The notes beneath the pieces were generated by a model. It saw only the letters and a list, made by a program, of their open reading frames with translations, made no database searches and was not told the origin of the DNA. From Deltaproteobacteria bacterium (GTDB lineage: Bacteria > Desulfobacterota > Desulfomonilia > Desulfomonilales > Desulfomonilaceae), in contig JAPLJJ010000088.1 in the NCBI GenBank assembly GCA_026388665.1, positions 1-59,853 of the forward strand: 59,853 bases of DNA, given 5' to 3'. A program made the position numbers and the translations under genes. Shown here piece after piece: positions 59,786 to 59,853 of the stretch (within the stretch, counting starts at the first letter, position 1; every line of letters begins with the position of its first letter).

Positions 59786-59853
59786 GCGTGACTTTTTAGT
59801 GCAAGCTGCTTGTTCATGCTGCTGCCCTCTGTTTGGGTAGGGTGCCCCAGTAA

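Overview
The window reads as a densely coded, mostly chromosomal segment. Gene content (split methylmalonyl-CoA mutase, CooC, NfnAB, class-I-type 4-hydroxybenzoyl-CoA reductase, System II cytochrome c biogenesis) fits an anaerobic deltaproteobacterium of Desulfomonile/Syntrophobacter type; this taxonomic guess is inference. About 55 coding genes are supported. They include a methylmalonyl-CoA cluster (MCM alpha, OYE, biotinyl carrier, epimerase), Rrf2-cysK, folD-cooC-DUF3786, serA, coaE, an hcrBCA-ligase operon facing a CaiB/divergent-mutase/CoA-ligase operon, tsaD, hpt, nfnAB, proS and a TPR-SGNH protein. The most interesting observations are: (1) a HesB/IscA-like selenoprotein whose in-frame UGA was split by ORF calling, with a SECIS-like hairpin downstream; (2) a missed 29-codon bS22/AURKAIP1-COX24-like ribosomal microprotein heading an operon with an HExxH protein; (3) a dispersed intergenic element of about 100 bp in three copies, with constant internal spacing and compensatory stem changes; (4) a second acyl-CoA mutase with a glycine-rich replacement of a conserved active-site segment; (5) a four-cysteine insertion diagnostic of 4-hydroxybenzoyl-CoA reductase. 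A frameshifted, truncated DUF4277 (IS1634-like) transposase remnant and a truncated glycosyltransferase lie at the right edge. No CRISPR array, rRNA or convincing tRNA was seen.
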